Source: Acidobacteriota bacterium (GTDB lineage Bacteria > Acidobacteriota > Terriglobia > Terriglobales > Acidobacteriaceae). Taken from it: a stretch of DNA of 64,000 bases. The translations under genes were made by a program, and so were the position numbers. Positions 8,773 to 21,189 of this stretch are shown in pieces; the first letter of the stretch is position 1; the number at the start of each line of letters is the position of its first letter. Below the pieces are notes generated by a model that saw nothing but the letters and a program-made list of their open reading frames with translations, was not told where the DNA came from and searched no databases. Location of the stretch: the NCBI GenBank assembly GCA_021780075.1, contig JAJXZL010000048.1:62001-126000 (forward strand), given 5' to 3'.

Positions 8773-10770
8773 TTAAAGAAAATACTCAAAGTCCGTCTCG
8801 ACCTTGATGTGGCGATGAATCTTGAAAATGTGTCCGCTCTTCAGCGCCGGATTCAGCTCCACATAGTTCCGCTCCCCGTGCCACAGATAGCGCTCGCCCG
8901 TCAGCAGGTCTTCTGCTTCAAAGCCGCGGTCATGCGGAATCTTCAACTCATCCAGCGGCAGCGTCACAAAGCCCGACTGCGTATGATGCGGATCGAGATT
9001 CACCACCGTCAGAATCAGATTCGAGCGATCCTCTGACTCCTTTGTATAGCAGATCAGTTGGTTATTCTCTGTGTAGTGGAACCTTAACGACCAGTCGCTT
9101 TGCAGCGCGGCGTTGCCGTTGCGAATCGCGTTCACGCGCGCGATCAGCGGCTGCAGGCTATCGGGCCGTTCGATATCCCAGTGGCGAATCTCGTACTTCT
9201 CTGAATCGAGATACTCTTCGCTGCCGCGCCGTATGGGATCATGCTCCATCAGCTCGAATGCGGGACCATAGATGCCATAGTTCGCGCCAAGCGTGGATGC
9301 CAGCAACAGCCGGATCGAAAAAGCCGCGCGGGCGCCAATCTGCAGAAACTCGGTAAGAATATCCGGCGTATTCGTCCACTGGTTCGGACGGAAAAACTCG
9401 CGTACCGGCGTCTGCGTCAGTTCCGTCAAATACGCCGTCAGCTCATCCTTCGCATTGCGCCATGGGAAGTACGTGTACGACTGGCTGAATCCGATCTTCG
9501 CCAGCCGATACATGATCTTCGGCCGCGTAAACGCCTCGGCCAGAAACAGCACCTCCGGATGATCCCGCTTGATCTCCGCAATGCACCACTCCCAGAACGG
9601 AAACGCCTTGGTGTGCGGATTGTCGACACGGAAAATGCTCACGCCCTGTTCAATCCAGTAGAGGAACACGCTCTTCAGTTCCTCCCACATTCCCGGCCAG
9701 TCTTCGCTCTCAAAATCAAAAGGGAAAATGTCCTGGTATTTCTTCGGCGGATTCTCCGCATATTGAATCGTTCCATCCGGCCGCTTGCGGAACCAGTTCT
9801 CGTGCTCGCTCACATACGGGTGATCGGGCGCGGCCTGGAACGCGATATCAAGCGCCACCGAAAGATTGAAGTCCCGGGCCTTCGCGACAAAACTGCGAAA
9901 CTCTTCGATGGTCCCAAGTTCCGGCAGAATCACCTTGTGCCCGCCCTCCACTGCGCCAATCGCCCACGGGCTGCCGTGGTCCCCTGGTTGGCACTCGGGA
10001 TTGTTGTTGCGCCCCTTACGAAACGTGCGCCCGATAGGATGAATGGGCGGCATGTAGACAACATTGAAGCCCATCTCGGCGATATAAGGCAGGCGCTTCT
10101 CGCAATCCGCAAAGGTGCCGTGCCTGCCCGGCTCCTGAGCCGTCGAACGAGGAAAGAACTCGTACCAGGAACTGAAGCGCGCACGCACCGGCTCGACAGA
10201 AATCTTGAATTCCCTTGCGCACTCGGTCGCGTGCCGCTTGTCAGGATACCGCGCGACCAACTCATGCAATGTGGGATCAGTCGCATGGATGCGCAGGTTC
10301 TTGGGCGCATCACCAGAGCGCAGAACTGACGCGCGATCCCGCAGCCAGATAGCATCGGCTCCTGTTGCCCGGCCTGCGGCTTCCTCAATCAGGTCCGCGC
10401 CAATCAGATAATCGACAGCCGCATCACTGTCGGCATGGATGCGCTTCAACAGCGCCAGCCGCCACGTTTCAAAGTGGTCCACCCACCCCTGCACTTTGAA
10501 TCCATAAATGCCCAGATCGCTCACGCGAAACGCCGCAGCCCAGCGATCGTTCACCAGCGCATGCATGGGAATCTCGATCCACTCGGCGGAACCCTCGCGA
10601 TGCGCCAGAAGCAACGCGGCAATCGAGTCATGCCCGTCAGTGAAGATGTCCGCTTCCACCTGAACCTGATCGCCCACCGTGCGCTTTGCGGCAAACTGCC
10701 CGCCATCCACGGCAGGAGTGACTGCTTCAATAACGACGCGCTTGCGTCCATCCCCTTGAATCATCGCCAT
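8773..10770 (-). CDS. glgE: Alpha-1,4-glucan:maltose-1-phosphate maltosyltransferase GlgE (GH13)
   Basis: GlgE transfers maltosyl units from alpha-maltose-1-phosphate to the non-reducing end of alpha-1,4-glucan, building glycogen-like polymer in the cytosol. The 665 residues match the family. An N-terminal beta domain is followed by SSWYEFFPRS, the (beta/alpha)8 barrel with VVYMPPIHPIG, the nucleophile Asp in FRVDNPHTK, the acid/base Glu in LFLAEAFTRP, and a C-terminal beta domain ending FEYFL. The start is the first ATG, MAMIQGDG. A TTG at 10839 would add 23 codons, almost touching the glgM stop, and is not excluded. It follows glgM on the same strand, which supplies its substrate. Confidence 0.93.
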   Translation of the reverse strand: MAMIQGDGRKRVVIEAVTPAVDGGQFAAKRTVGDQVQVEADIFTDGHDSIAALLLAHREGSAEWIEIPMHALVNDRWAAAFRVSDLGIYGFKVQGWVDHFETWRLALLKRIHADSDAAVDYLIGADLIEEAAGRATGADAIWLRDRASVLRSGDAPKNLRIHATDPTLHELVARYPDKRHATECAREFKISVEPVRARFSSWYEFFPRSTAQEPGRHGTFADCEKRLPYIAEMGFNVVYMPPIHPIGRTFRKGRNNNPECQPGDHGSPWAIGAVEGGHKVILPELGTIEEFRSFVAKARDFNLSVALDIAFQAAPDHPYVSEHENWFRKRPDGTIQYAENPPKKYQDIFPFDFESEDWPGMWEELKSVFLYWIEQGVSIFRVDNPHTKAFPFWEWCIAEIKRDHPEVLFLAEAFTRPKIMYRLAKIGFSQSYTYFPWRNAKDELTAYLTELTQTPVREFFRPNQWTNTPDILTEFLQIGARAAFSIRLLLASTLGANYGIYGPAFELMEHDPIRRGSEEYLDSEKYEIRHWDIERPDSLQPLIARVNAIRNGNAALQSDWSLRFHYTENNQLICYTKESEDRSNLILTVVNLDPHHTQSGFVTLPLDELKIPHDRGFEAEDLLTGERYLWHGERNYVELNPALKSGHIFKIHRHIKVETDFEYFL

Positions 10771-10841
10771 GGTAACTTCGCTTTCCTCGTCTACGTCCTC
10801 AAGTTGCAACGGCAGCGGGCACCTTGCGCCATCGGCCAATG

Positions 10842-12071
10842 TCAGGGCTTCGCGCCTGCCCTTCGTTGCTCAATCAATCTCTCGTACAAGCCAATCGTCT
10901 GGTGGGCGATCGCCGTCCAGCTGAATATCTCTTCCACGCGCCGCCGCCCCGCGTCTCCAAAGCGCCTGCACTTCTCCGGATCCTCAAGCATCTGGTTCAA
11001 CCGCTGCGCCAAATCGCGCGCAAACTTTTCCGGATCGCGCGGAAAGCTGGTCACAGGATCCTGCTCGAACGGCACCAGGTAGCCGGTCTCGCCCTCCACC
11101 ACAACCTCCTTGATGCCACCCGTGGCGCTGGCCACCACCGGAGCGCGGCAGGCCATGGCTTCAAGATTGATGATGCCGAAAGGTTCATAGACTGAAGGGC
11201 AGCAGAAAACGCGCGCATTGCTGTAAAGCTGAATGGCCTCATGCTTAGTGACCATCTTTTCAATCCACACAATGCGCGGATGAGCCTTGCGTGCCTCTTC
11301 GACTTTGCTGCGCAACTCTGCGGCAATCTCCGGCGTGTCCGGTACGCCCGCGCATAGCACAACCTGAGTGCCCGGCGGCAGGTAGCGAATAGCATCCACC
11401 AAATGTGTCACGCCTTTCTGGCGCGTGATGCGGCCCACAAATAGAACATAGGGCACAGAAGGATCGACGCCGTAATCTATCAGCGCTTTGGTCTCCGCGG
11501 TCTGCTGATACTCCGCAAGGTCGATGCCGTTGTAAATCACATGGATGCGTTCGGGGTCCACATCCGGGTACGCGCGCTGAATGTCCGCCTTCGTTCCCTG
11601 CGAGACGGCAATAATCGCATCCGCATCCAGAATTGCCGTGTGCTCCATCCACGAGCTCATGGCGTAGCCGCTCCCAAGTTGCTCGGCCTTCCAGGCGCGT
11701 AGCGGCTCCAGCGAGTGCGTGGTCAGCACAAAAGGCACACCGTAGAGCTTCTTCGCAAGAAAGCCTGCCATTGACACGTACCAGGTGTGCGTGTGCACCA
11801 CGTCCACGCCCCTGAGCGCCTTCACCTGCGTCAGGTTCAGGCTGAAGGCTTCCAGAGCCCCTTTGAACTTGCCTTCAGTACCGTTTGAAATCTCCGGCCA
11901 TGGTTCCGCGCCGCGCACGTGCAGGTTGCCGTGGTCGGCATGCTGCGGGCCCCAGCAGTGCACCTCAACCTCTATCGCTTTGGCCAGCTCGCGGCTCAGA
12001 TAATCAACATGGACTCCAGCGCCCCCGTACACTTGCGGGGGATACTCGCGTGTGAATAAGCCAACTCGCAA
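10842..12071 (-). CDS. glgM: GT4 glycogen synthase, GlgM/actinobacterial GlgA type
   Basis: A 409-residue GT-B retaining glycosyltransferase starting MRVGLFTREYPPQVYGGAGV, the hallmark of the actinobacterial-type GlgA/GlgM family rather than the longer classical GlgA. GlgM makes alpha-maltose-1-phosphate from ADP-glucose and glucose-1-phosphate. Donor-site features are FVGRITRQKG and the E-x7-E motif in VYEPFGIINLEAMACRAPV. Its position directly upstream of glgE, 71 bp from the glgE ATG on the same strand, is the best evidence for the GlgM role rather than plain glucan elongation. The start ATG lies in an untranslated gap of about 210 bp to the next gene on that side, which must hold the promoter. 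Confidence 0.85.
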   Translation of the reverse strand: MRVGLFTREYPPQVYGGAGVHVDYLSRELAKAIEVEVHCWGPQHADHGNLHVRGAEPWPEISNGTEGKFKGALEAFSLNLTQVKALRGVDVVHTHTWYVSMAGFLAKKLYGVPFVLTTHSLEPLRAWKAEQLGSGYAMSSWMEHTAILDADAIIAVSQGTKADIQRAYPDVDPERIHVIYNGIDLAEYQQTAETKALIDYGVDPSVPYVLFVGRITRQKGVTHLVDAIRYLPPGTQVVLCAGVPDTPEIAAELRSKVEEARKAHPRIVWIEKMVTKHEAIQLYSNARVFCCPSVYEPFGIINLEAMACRAPVVASATGGIKEVVVEGETGYLVPFEQDPVTSFPRDPEKFARDLAQRLNQMLEDPEKCRRFGDAGRRRVEEIFSWTAIAHQTIGLYERLIEQRRAGAKP

Positions 12072-12281
12072 TTCGCCTCCTCCGGCTGAATCGGATGCTG
12101 ATGCAAAGCTTGCTGCTTGTGGCCTGCAAAGGCGCTGGTCCGCCCTCAGAAATCCTACAACACAGCAGGTTGCGGATGAGTCTATTCCGTGGCTGCCGGG
12201 ACGGCAAGCTCAGCATGATCGGAATCGCGTGTGAATGAACAATGGCTTCGATGCGGCGGCCCGCCCCATTCTGCCGGCGGT

Positions 12282-13307
12282 CTACGCCTTCATTACTTCC
12301 GCAAGCGTCTCGGCAGCCTGCACACACGCGGCCCGGTCCACATCATGGTGCGTCACCAGCCGGATCGCCTTGGGCCCCACCGCGCTGGCCAGCACGCCGC
12401 GCGCCTTCAGCCGCGCAACCAGTTCCGCCGCGGTCAGGTCGCCCGTCAGCTTGAAGATCACGATGTTCGTTTCAACCGTAGCCAGATCAAGGTCCACGCC
12501 GTCCATGTGCGTCAGCGCTTCAGCCAGCAGTCGCGCGTTCGCATGATCTTCGTGCAGCCGTGCAGGCATCTTCTCCAGCGCGATTAGTCCCGCTGCCGCC
12601 AGCACGCCTGCCTGCCTCATGCCGCCGCCAAGCGCCTTGCGATAGATGCGCGCACGGCCCATCAACTCGGCCGAACCCACCAGCATCGACCCCACCGGCG
12701 CGCACAGCGCCTTCGACAAACAGAACATCACCGTGTCAAAGCCGCGCGTCAGTGTCTTCACATCCACGCCAAGCGCCGTCGCTGCGTTAAAGATGCGCGC
12801 TCCGTCCAGATGCACCGGCAGCTTGCGTTCTCGTGCGTGGCTCCAGATCTCTTCCATCGCAGCCAGCGGCGTGCAGCGCCCACCCGCCATATTCGCGGTG
12901 TTCTCAATCTCAATCAGTCCCGTCGCCGCTCGAAACGTACTCCGCTCATGGATCGCCGGTTCAATATCCTTCCACGTCAGCGTGCCGCTTTCCGTCGCCA
13001 CCGTGCGGATCAGGCAGCCGGAGAACGTCGCCGCCGTCGCCATCTCCCAGTCAAGAATGTGCGAGCGCGCCTCGCAGATGATTTCCTGCCCCGGCTGCGT
13101 GTTCACACGAATCGCAACCTGGTTGCCCATGGTGCCCGTCGGCACAAACAGCGCTGCCTCGCGCCCAAAGATCTCCGCCGCCCGTCGCTCCAGCAAGTTG
13201 ACCGTGGGATCTTCGCCATACACATCATCGCCCACTTCGGCGGTCAGCATGGCCGTGCGCATATCAGGGGTGGGGCGTGTCACCGTGTCAGAACGCAAAT
13301 CAATCAT
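12282..13307 (-). CDS. ltaE: Low-specificity L-threonine aldolase (PLP enzyme)
   Basis: A pyridoxal-phosphate fold-type I enzyme that cleaves threonine and allo-threonine to glycine and acetaldehyde. The 341 residues start MIDLRSDTVTRPTPDMR, the near-universal opening of the family, which decides the start against a frame 26 codons longer. FVPTGTMGNQVA, HLDGARIFNAATALG and the PLP lysine region CLSKALCAPVGSML are all in place. The gene begins 28 bp after the stop of the secreted orphan upstream on the same strand, so the two are probably co-transcribed, though no functional link is apparent. Confidence 0.93.
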   Translation of the reverse strand: MIDLRSDTVTRPTPDMRTAMLTAEVGDDVYGEDPTVNLLERRAAEIFGREAALFVPTGTMGNQVAIRVNTQPGQEIICEARSHILDWEMATAATFSGCLIRTVATESGTLTWKDIEPAIHERSTFRAATGLIEIENTANMAGGRCTPLAAMEEIWSHARERKLPVHLDGARIFNAATALGVDVKTLTRGFDTVMFCLSKALCAPVGSMLVGSAELMGRARIYRKALGGGMRQAGVLAAAGLIALEKMPARLHEDHANARLLAEALTHMDGVDLDLATVETNIVIFKLTGDLTAAELVARLKARGVLASAVGPKAIRLVTHHDVDRAACVQAAETLAEVMKA

Positions 13308-13335
13308 GGCAGCCAATGTATTCAACCGTCCTTGC

Positions 13336-14325
13336 CTACGGAATCTGCGCCATCGGCAGCTCGATGATCGTGGTTGTCTTGCCATCGCGCGAAGCGTAGG
13401 CCCAGAGCCCGTGAAAGTTCTGCCTCAGTTCCGGATGCGCCTTCAGCAGCGCGCTCAGCACGGCCACTGCCTCCGTGCGCAGCGCCGCCGGATCCGTCAG
13501 GCCGATGGACTCGTAGGTCACCCCCAGATCCGCCTCATGCAGCCGGGTATCCACCCGAATCTCGTCGATCTTCCAGGTGCGATCGCCGTCCGCAAGCGAG
13601 TAAGGGAATGCACCCGACGGCGCCCCCTTGATCTGCGCCTGTTCCTGAATAAGCTTCTCCAGGTTCGGCGATGAAATAAAGTCCACCGGCAACAGCAGGT
13701 ACCGCGCCAGATCATAGCTGTACCATGCGCTCCACGGCGCATTCGACGCGGCTTGCGCGCGCGCGCTAGTCCAGAACCACACGCCGTCATGCCCGTCGAT
13801 GATTCCCTGGCGCAGCGAAACTCCGCCGAGCTTCCATCGCGGAACCAGCCCCGTTTGATCCCAGACCAGAACAAAGCCCATTTGCCCGCCCAGTTGCGCT
13901 CCCGCGGCATCGGCCAGCACCACCGCATACCGTCCCGGCGGCAATGAACGCATGGTGATGGTTACGGTCAGCGAGCCGCTCGCGTTCGAGCAGAAAAACT
14001 GCGTATCAGCGGGCGCGGAGGCAGAAGAAGAGTCCAGCAAATAAATGGATCGCAGCCTGACCTGGCCGCCTTTCACGAGCGGCGCCGCATTCTCCACTGC
14101 CGTGCGAATTCCATCCCATTCCGGAGCAACTGCAGGCAGCAGCGCTGACTGGAGTGTGGGGTAATCCTGCTGCAGAATCGCCAGCGCTATCCCCTGCCCG
14201 GCTGCTGCCAGGGCGCTCCGGTCCTGCGGCGCAAGTTCCGCCTGCGTGGTGCAGTTTGACGCCATGCCCGCCACAGGAACGGCCAGCAGCAGCGCCATGA
14301 TCCAACCTTTACAGCAGAGACGCAT
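13336..14325 (-). CDS. Secreted protein of unknown function
   Basis: I do not recognise this 329-residue protein. It starts MRLCCKGWIMALLLAVPVAGMA, a signal peptide, with AGGAG 11 bases upstream on the coding strand; the start 12 codons earlier would place that site inside the gene. The mature part is about 300 residues of mixed alpha/beta character without repeats or membrane segments. It has a beta-rich centre (SLTVTITMRSLPPGRYAVVL) resembling an immunoglobulin-like or DUF-type sandwich, and few cysteines. It is likely periplasmic. It lies 28 bp upstream of the threonine aldolase gene on the same strand. Similar proteins are common in Acidobacteriota, but I know of no function. Confidence 0.75.
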   Translation of the reverse strand: MRLCCKGWIMALLLAVPVAGMASNCTTQAELAPQDRSALAAAGQGIALAILQQDYPTLQSALLPAVAPEWDGIRTAVENAAPLVKGGQVRLRSIYLLDSSSASAPADTQFFCSNASGSLTVTITMRSLPPGRYAVVLADAAGAQLGGQMGFVLVWDQTGLVPRWKLGGVSLRQGIIDGHDGVWFWTSARAQAASNAPWSAWYSYDLARYLLLPVDFISSPNLEKLIQEQAQIKGAPSGAFPYSLADGDRTWKIDEIRVDTRLHEADLGVTYESIGLTDPAALRTEAVAVLSALLKAHPELRQNFHGLWAYASRDGKTTTIIELPMAQIP

Positions 14326-14451
14326 CTCTTGCGATTCTCCTCTGCCCCCGTAAACTTTCATGAGCGTCCGTGGGCCACTGTTAGTCTAGTACAGTAGAGC
14401 GGCCATAAGCTGCCGCAGCCGGGTTACCATCTGCCTGGGAAGCAGGTTTCC

Positions 14452-15174
14452 ATGCGCACAACGATCCGTTGTCGTTCCTTGGCCTTACAGGCTTTTGTGC
14501 CGAAGGGTTGGTTGTGTCTAAGCTCCCTGCTGCTGGCAGGTGTGCTCGCGACCGGCCTGCTGCACGCGCAAACGCCCCCTCCACCCGCCGCTGCGCACAA
14601 GACAACGCATCGCCACCTCCGTTCAGCAAAGGTTCGCAAAGGAGCCGGGGACGCCAAGATGCCGGCCACCCCGCCCGAGCCGCCCAAACCCAATTGGCCC
14701 GTCAACAACCAGCCAGCTCCCGCAGCCGTCACGTGGAACAGCCAGGGACTCAGTATCCAGGCCACAAACTCAAGCCTCCGGCAGATTCTGGAAGACGTGG
14801 CAACAGCCACCGGCGCAAAGCTGGAAGGGACTGTGTCGGAACAGCGGATCTTTGGCGTCTATGGACCGGGAAAGGCGCGCGACGTACTCATCCAGCTCCT
14901 GCAGGGGTCCGGCTACAACGTGCTGATGATTGGCGACCAGGGCCGCGGCGCGCCAAGCCGCATCCTGCTCACCGCGCGAAGCGCTGGTGGCGCGCAGGAT
15001 GCAGCCAGCCGCGCGGCGCAGAACACCCCCAGCGAGGATGCTGCCGATAACGAACCCGAAGAGCCTGCGCAGCCGCCCGCAGCCCCGCCAATCATTCGCC
15101 CGGGGTTCGGACCTGGCACCACCATGCGCCCGCCGCAGCCGATGCCGCCGCAGAATAATCCGCCGAATTGGTAG
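14452..15174 (+). CDS. Secreted proline-rich protein with an STN-like domain
   Basis: A 240-residue exported protein. A long signal segment (residues 1-40, core LSSLLLAGVLATGLLHAQ) precedes a Pro/Ala-rich linker. A compact domain of about 75 residues follows, running roughly from 100 to 175 (LSIQATNSSLRQILEDVATA through GSGYNVLMIGD). Its pattern, repeated helices and strands with 'LRQIL-D-A-TG', resembles the secretin/TonB short N-terminal (STN) domain, which contacts partner proteins in the periplasm. The last 55 residues are again proline-rich. No secretin or TonB receptor lies beside it, so the role is open. GGAAGCAGG precedes the ATG. Confidence 0.72.
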   Translation: MRTTIRCRSLALQAFVPKGWLCLSSLLLAGVLATGLLHAQTPPPPAAAHKTTHRHLRSAKVRKGAGDAKMPATPPEPPKPNWPVNNQPAPAAVTWNSQGLSIQATNSSLRQILEDVATATGAKLEGTVSEQRIFGVYGPGKARDVLIQLLQGSGYNVLMIGDQGRGAPSRILLTARSAGGAQDAASRAAQNTPSEDAADNEPEEPAQPPAAPPIIRPGFGPGTTMRPPQPMPPQNNPPNW

Positions 15175-15303
15175 CCGGTTTAAGTGGAAAAATGGAGAGA
15201 GTGCAGAGCTCCGCAATGCCCGGCCAGCGCGGGGTTGGATTCGATGCAAACCGCATTACAAAAGGGTTGACCCGCAGGCGCGGGCCATAAAGATTGGGGA
15301 AAG

Positions 15304-15471
15304 TTAAACCACGCTCGCCGTCTTTGCGCTCGCCTTCACTGCAACGGGACGCTTTTGCGGGCGTATCAACGCAAAGCCGACGCGAAAAATACAGTAAGCC
15401 GTCAGCACGCCGAATGCCATCGAGCCCAGAGATGCACAAATCAACATCGTCAAATTCAGCAAATCCGCCAT
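15304..15471 (-). CDS. Small single-pass membrane protein
   Basis: A 55-residue ORF beginning MADLLNLTMLICAS with one strongly hydrophobic segment of about 26 residues (LICASLGSMAFGVLTAYCIF and on) and a basic, Pro/Lys-rich tail (RPQKRPVAVKASAKTASVV). GAGG lies eight bases before this ATG, which favours it over a start six codons upstream. The positive-outside-the-helix pattern suggests N-out, C-in orientation, though the orientation is only inferred. No function is known. It is divergent from uvrA, whose start lies about 230 bp away. The clean hydropathy and site argue that it is real despite its size. Confidence 0.6.
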   Translation of the reverse strand: MADLLNLTMLICASLGSMAFGVLTAYCIFRVGFALIRPQKRPVAVKASAKTASVV

Positions 15472-15701
15472 TATTTCTGCCTCAGCCATTTCTCCGCACG
15501 CGCATTGCCTTACGTTGCGGGTTTCCGCAACCAGGAGAACTCTCAGGCAAGAGTAGAATCATTCGTGCAATTGTGGCGGGAAAAAACACCGCGTTGACCC
15601 TTGTTTCTATTGGCAAATAGAATACCTCATAGGGGTTGCGATCGGGAAACTGGCCCATTGCGCAGCCCGGAAACGGCCCATCGCTCCCCTATAACCTCAT
15701 C

Positions 15702-18721
<3,020 letters not shown>

Positions 18722-18725
<4 letters not shown>

Positions 18726-19711
18726 ACGATCTACCGGAGCAATCTTCTCCACTCGAGCCGGAGAACCACGCACTGCCCGAGCAAGGCGCTGCAGAATCCG
18801 CTGTGCCTCTACCGGACACCGAACCGCCGCCCGTTCCAGCTGCGCCGGCCGGCGCAGCTCCGCAGCTTTTCATGCAGTTCCTTCAGCCCGAGCCCTCGCA
18901 GGAGGAGCGCATCCCGCACTTCGGCCACCTCGGCATACTCATCCTCATTGCGCTCATCGGTCTCTTCGGTGCCGGCATCGCGGCCCGTATTGCTCTTTAC
19001 TTCCATCTCTTCGGCGTCTCTACCATCGCGCAGGCAACAACCGAAATCCACTACACCCTGGGCAGCGAGGGAATCTTCTACATCCTTACCTTCGCCGGCT
19101 CCCTGTTGATCTTCCCGCTGTTCTGGCACAAGGGACTTCTCGCCGGCCTCCACTGGCGCGGCGCAACTGCCCTGCGCCTGCGCGACCGCCTCTTCGGCGC
19201 TGCCGTCGTCTGCTTCATCCTTGCCATGTTCAACAGCGTGCTCATTCCCGGGCCCGCAGACGCTCCCATTGACCGCATCTTTCGCATGCCTGGCGCGGCG
19301 TGGATGCTCTTCGCCTTCGGCGTCACCCTCGCGCCTTTTTTTGAGGAGATGGGGTTTCGCGGCTTCCTGCTGCCCGCCCTCTGTACCGCCTTCGACTGGA
19401 TGGCTGAAAAGGCGCACAACAAGCCGCCTCATCCGCTCGACGAAAACGGCCATCCCCAGTGGTCCATGCCCGCAATGAGTGTGGCAACCCTCATCACCAG
19501 CATTCTCTTCGCGCTCATTCACGCCGACCAGACCGCTTACAGCGTCGGCCCGTTCCTGCTGCTCATCTGCGTCAGTCTGGTTCTCTGCTGGGTGCGGCTG
19601 GCCACGCGCTCTCTCGCGGCCAGCGTACTGGTCCATGCCAGCTACAACTTCCTGCTTTTCTCCCTCATGTTCTTCGGCACCAGCGGCTTCAAGCATCTTG
19701 AGCGCATGTGA
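18722..19711 (+). CDS. CPBP-family intramembrane metalloprotease
   Basis: A 329-residue polytopic membrane protein of the CPBP/Abi (Rce1-like) family. After a Pro/Glu-rich cytosolic stretch of about 70 residues come about eight hydrophobic helices. The conserved motif EExxxR is EEMGFRG (Glu208, Glu209, Arg213), followed by the second-motif histidine in [10 protein letters not shown] and the third in [10 protein letters not shown]. Members cleave prenylated or membrane peptides, and in bacteria some act in bacteriocin self-protection; the substrate here is unknown. It overlaps uvrA by ATGA and is followed by pyrE 25 bp on, forming a three-gene operon. Confidence 0.88.
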
Positions 19712-19736
19712 CCCCCGCCCATTACAATCTCAAGTG

Positions 19737-20351
19737 ATGCCCACGCCAACCCACACGCAGCAACTGCTCGCCCTTCTCGCACGCACCAGCTTCCGCCTTG
19801 GCCAGTTCAAACTGTCGTCCGGCGGCACCAGCGATTACTACATCGACTGCCGCACCACCACCCTCCACGCCCAGGGAGGTCGCCTCACCGGCCATGCCAT
19901 CCTCGAACTGCTTGAGCAGAACAACATCCACGCCGAAGCCGTCGGCGGCCTCACCATGGGAGCCGACCCCATCGTCTCCAACGTGGCCACCGCCAGCGCC
20001 TGGCGCGCGCTCTCCAACCCCTCCGCGCCACTGCTGCACGGCTTCCTCGTGCGCAAGGCAGAAAAGGCTCACGGCACGGGCCGCCGCATTGAGGGCTTCT
20101 TCCGCGAGGGCGCCCGCGTCGTCATCGTCGATGATGTCTGCACCACCGGCGCCTCCACCATCAACGCCATTGAGGCTGCCCGCGAGGCCGGCATGATCGT
20201 CGCCGCCGTGGTCTGCATCGTGGAACGCGAAGAAGCCAACGGCCGCCCCGCCGTTGAGGCCGCCGCAGCCGGAGCACCCTTTCTGCGTCTCTTCACTGCG
20301 AATGAGGTGCGCGCCGAGCACGTAAGGCAGCTTGAGGCCGGCAAAGCCTGA
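19737..20351 (+). CDS. pyrE: Orotate phosphoribosyltransferase
   Basis: This enzyme converts orotate and PRPP to OMP in pyrimidine synthesis. The protein has 204 residues. The PRPP-binding signature is VVIVDDVCTTGASTINAI, and the N-terminal part LARTSFRLGQFKLSSGGTSD with YYIDCRTTT is typical of PyrE. The catalytic Lys region VRKAEKAHGTGRRIEG is present. The open frame extends far upstream inside the CPBP gene, so the start is set at MPTPTHTQQL, where PyrE homology begins. It is the last gene of the uvrA-CPBP-pyrE run; a strong terminator follows. Confidence 0.94.
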   Translation: MPTPTHTQQLLALLARTSFRLGQFKLSSGGTSDYYIDCRTTTLHAQGGRLTGHAILELLEQNNIHAEAVGGLTMGADPIVSNVATASAWRALSNPSAPLLHGFLVRKAEKAHGTGRRIEGFFREGARVVIVDDVCTTGASTINAIEAAREAGMIVAAVVCIVEREEANGRPAVEAAAAGAPFLRLFTANEVRAEHVRQLEAGKA

Positions 20352-20374
20352 CACCTTCTCCTCCGCACAAATGA

Positions 20375-20410
20375 ATCAGGCCATCCAGGCGTCAGCCTGG
20401 ATGGCCTGAT
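20375..20410. terminator. Strong bidirectional terminator between pyrE and the OmpA gene
   Basis: A perfect 16-bp inverted repeat, ATCAGGCCATCCAGGC with its complement, around a GTCA loop. It is followed by GTTTCTC on the plus strand and by TTCATTTGTG on the minus strand. It sits between convergent genes and can end both. Confidence 0.85.
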
Positions 20411-20475
20411 GTTTCTCGCACGCACATCCCCTCACAAACCCGGTTCACCGGGAGTGCTATGCGCGATGCCTCCGT

Positions 20476-21189
20476 TTAGTTGCCGTTTCCCTGCGCCGCG
20501 GCAGCGTCGCTGCTCATGTTGGTCAGCAGTTGCACTTCCACGCGGCGATTCTTCTTGCGCCCTTCCGCCGTGTTGTTCGGCGCCACTTCCTTGTCCTCGC
20601 CAATGCCGATCAGATAGAAGCGGTGCGCGGGGATGTTGTACTTTGCAGCCAGATACTGCACCACCGCATCCGCGCGGCGCTGGCTCAACTCGTAGTTGTA
20701 CTGCGCAGGCCCCGTCGAGTCGGTCCCGCCCGTCACTTCGAGGATGTAGCTCTTTGCGTTGCTAAGCTGCGCGGCAAAGCTGTCAAGCTGATCCTTGTCG
20801 TCCTGGGTCAGCACGGACTTGTCAAAGCCGAACGTCACCGACACGTCGGCCATCTGCTTGTAGTTGTCCAGGCCCTTCACCACGCTGTCCAGCGAACTGG
20901 CGCGATGCACGGCATCGTTGGCCGCCGTCTCCGCGTCTCCCGCCGCCTTGGTCGCGCTCTGGGCATTCTGCGTAGCAGTGTCCGCCGCCCCCTGTGCCTG
21001 CTTGATGCCGGCCTGCGCCCGGTCGTCCGTGTCGTGGATCGCCCGTCCGTTGGCCGCCGTCTTGTCTTCAAGCTGACCCGTGTGCTCAATCAACGGTGCT
21101 GTCTGGCTTTTCACGTAGTTCTTTGTCGCGCACCCAGAAACTCCCGCAGCAGTCAAAGCGGCCAGCATCAACATTCCAAATCGATTCAT
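20476..21189 (-). CDS. OmpA-family peptidoglycan-associated lipoprotein
   Basis: A 237-residue outer-membrane lipoprotein. It has a lipobox (AAGVSGCATK, acylated Cys near residue 19). An alanine-rich coiled-coil region (about 30-115) contains many ADTATQNAQSATKAAGDAE-type heptads, and the C-terminal OmpA domain binds peptidoglycan. The domain shows VSVTFGFDKSVL, GGTDSTGPAQYNYELSQRRA and the closing NRRVEVQL. The coiled coil between anchor and OmpA domain recalls Lpp/Pal hybrids that tether the outer membrane to the wall. The start is MNRFGMLM with GGGGG eight bases upstream; MTMNRFG two codons earlier is equally possible. Confidence 0.88.
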   Translation of the reverse strand: MNRFGMLMLAALTAAGVSGCATKNYVKSQTAPLIEHTGQLEDKTAANGRAIHDTDDRAQAGIKQAQGAADTATQNAQSATKAAGDAETAANDAVHRASSLDSVVKGLDNYKQMADVSVTFGFDKSVLTQDDKDQLDSFAAQLSNAKSYILEVTGGTDSTGPAQYNYELSQRRADAVVQYLAAKYNIPAHRFYLIGIGEDKEVAPNNTAEGRKKNRRVEVQLLTNMSSDAAAAQGNGN

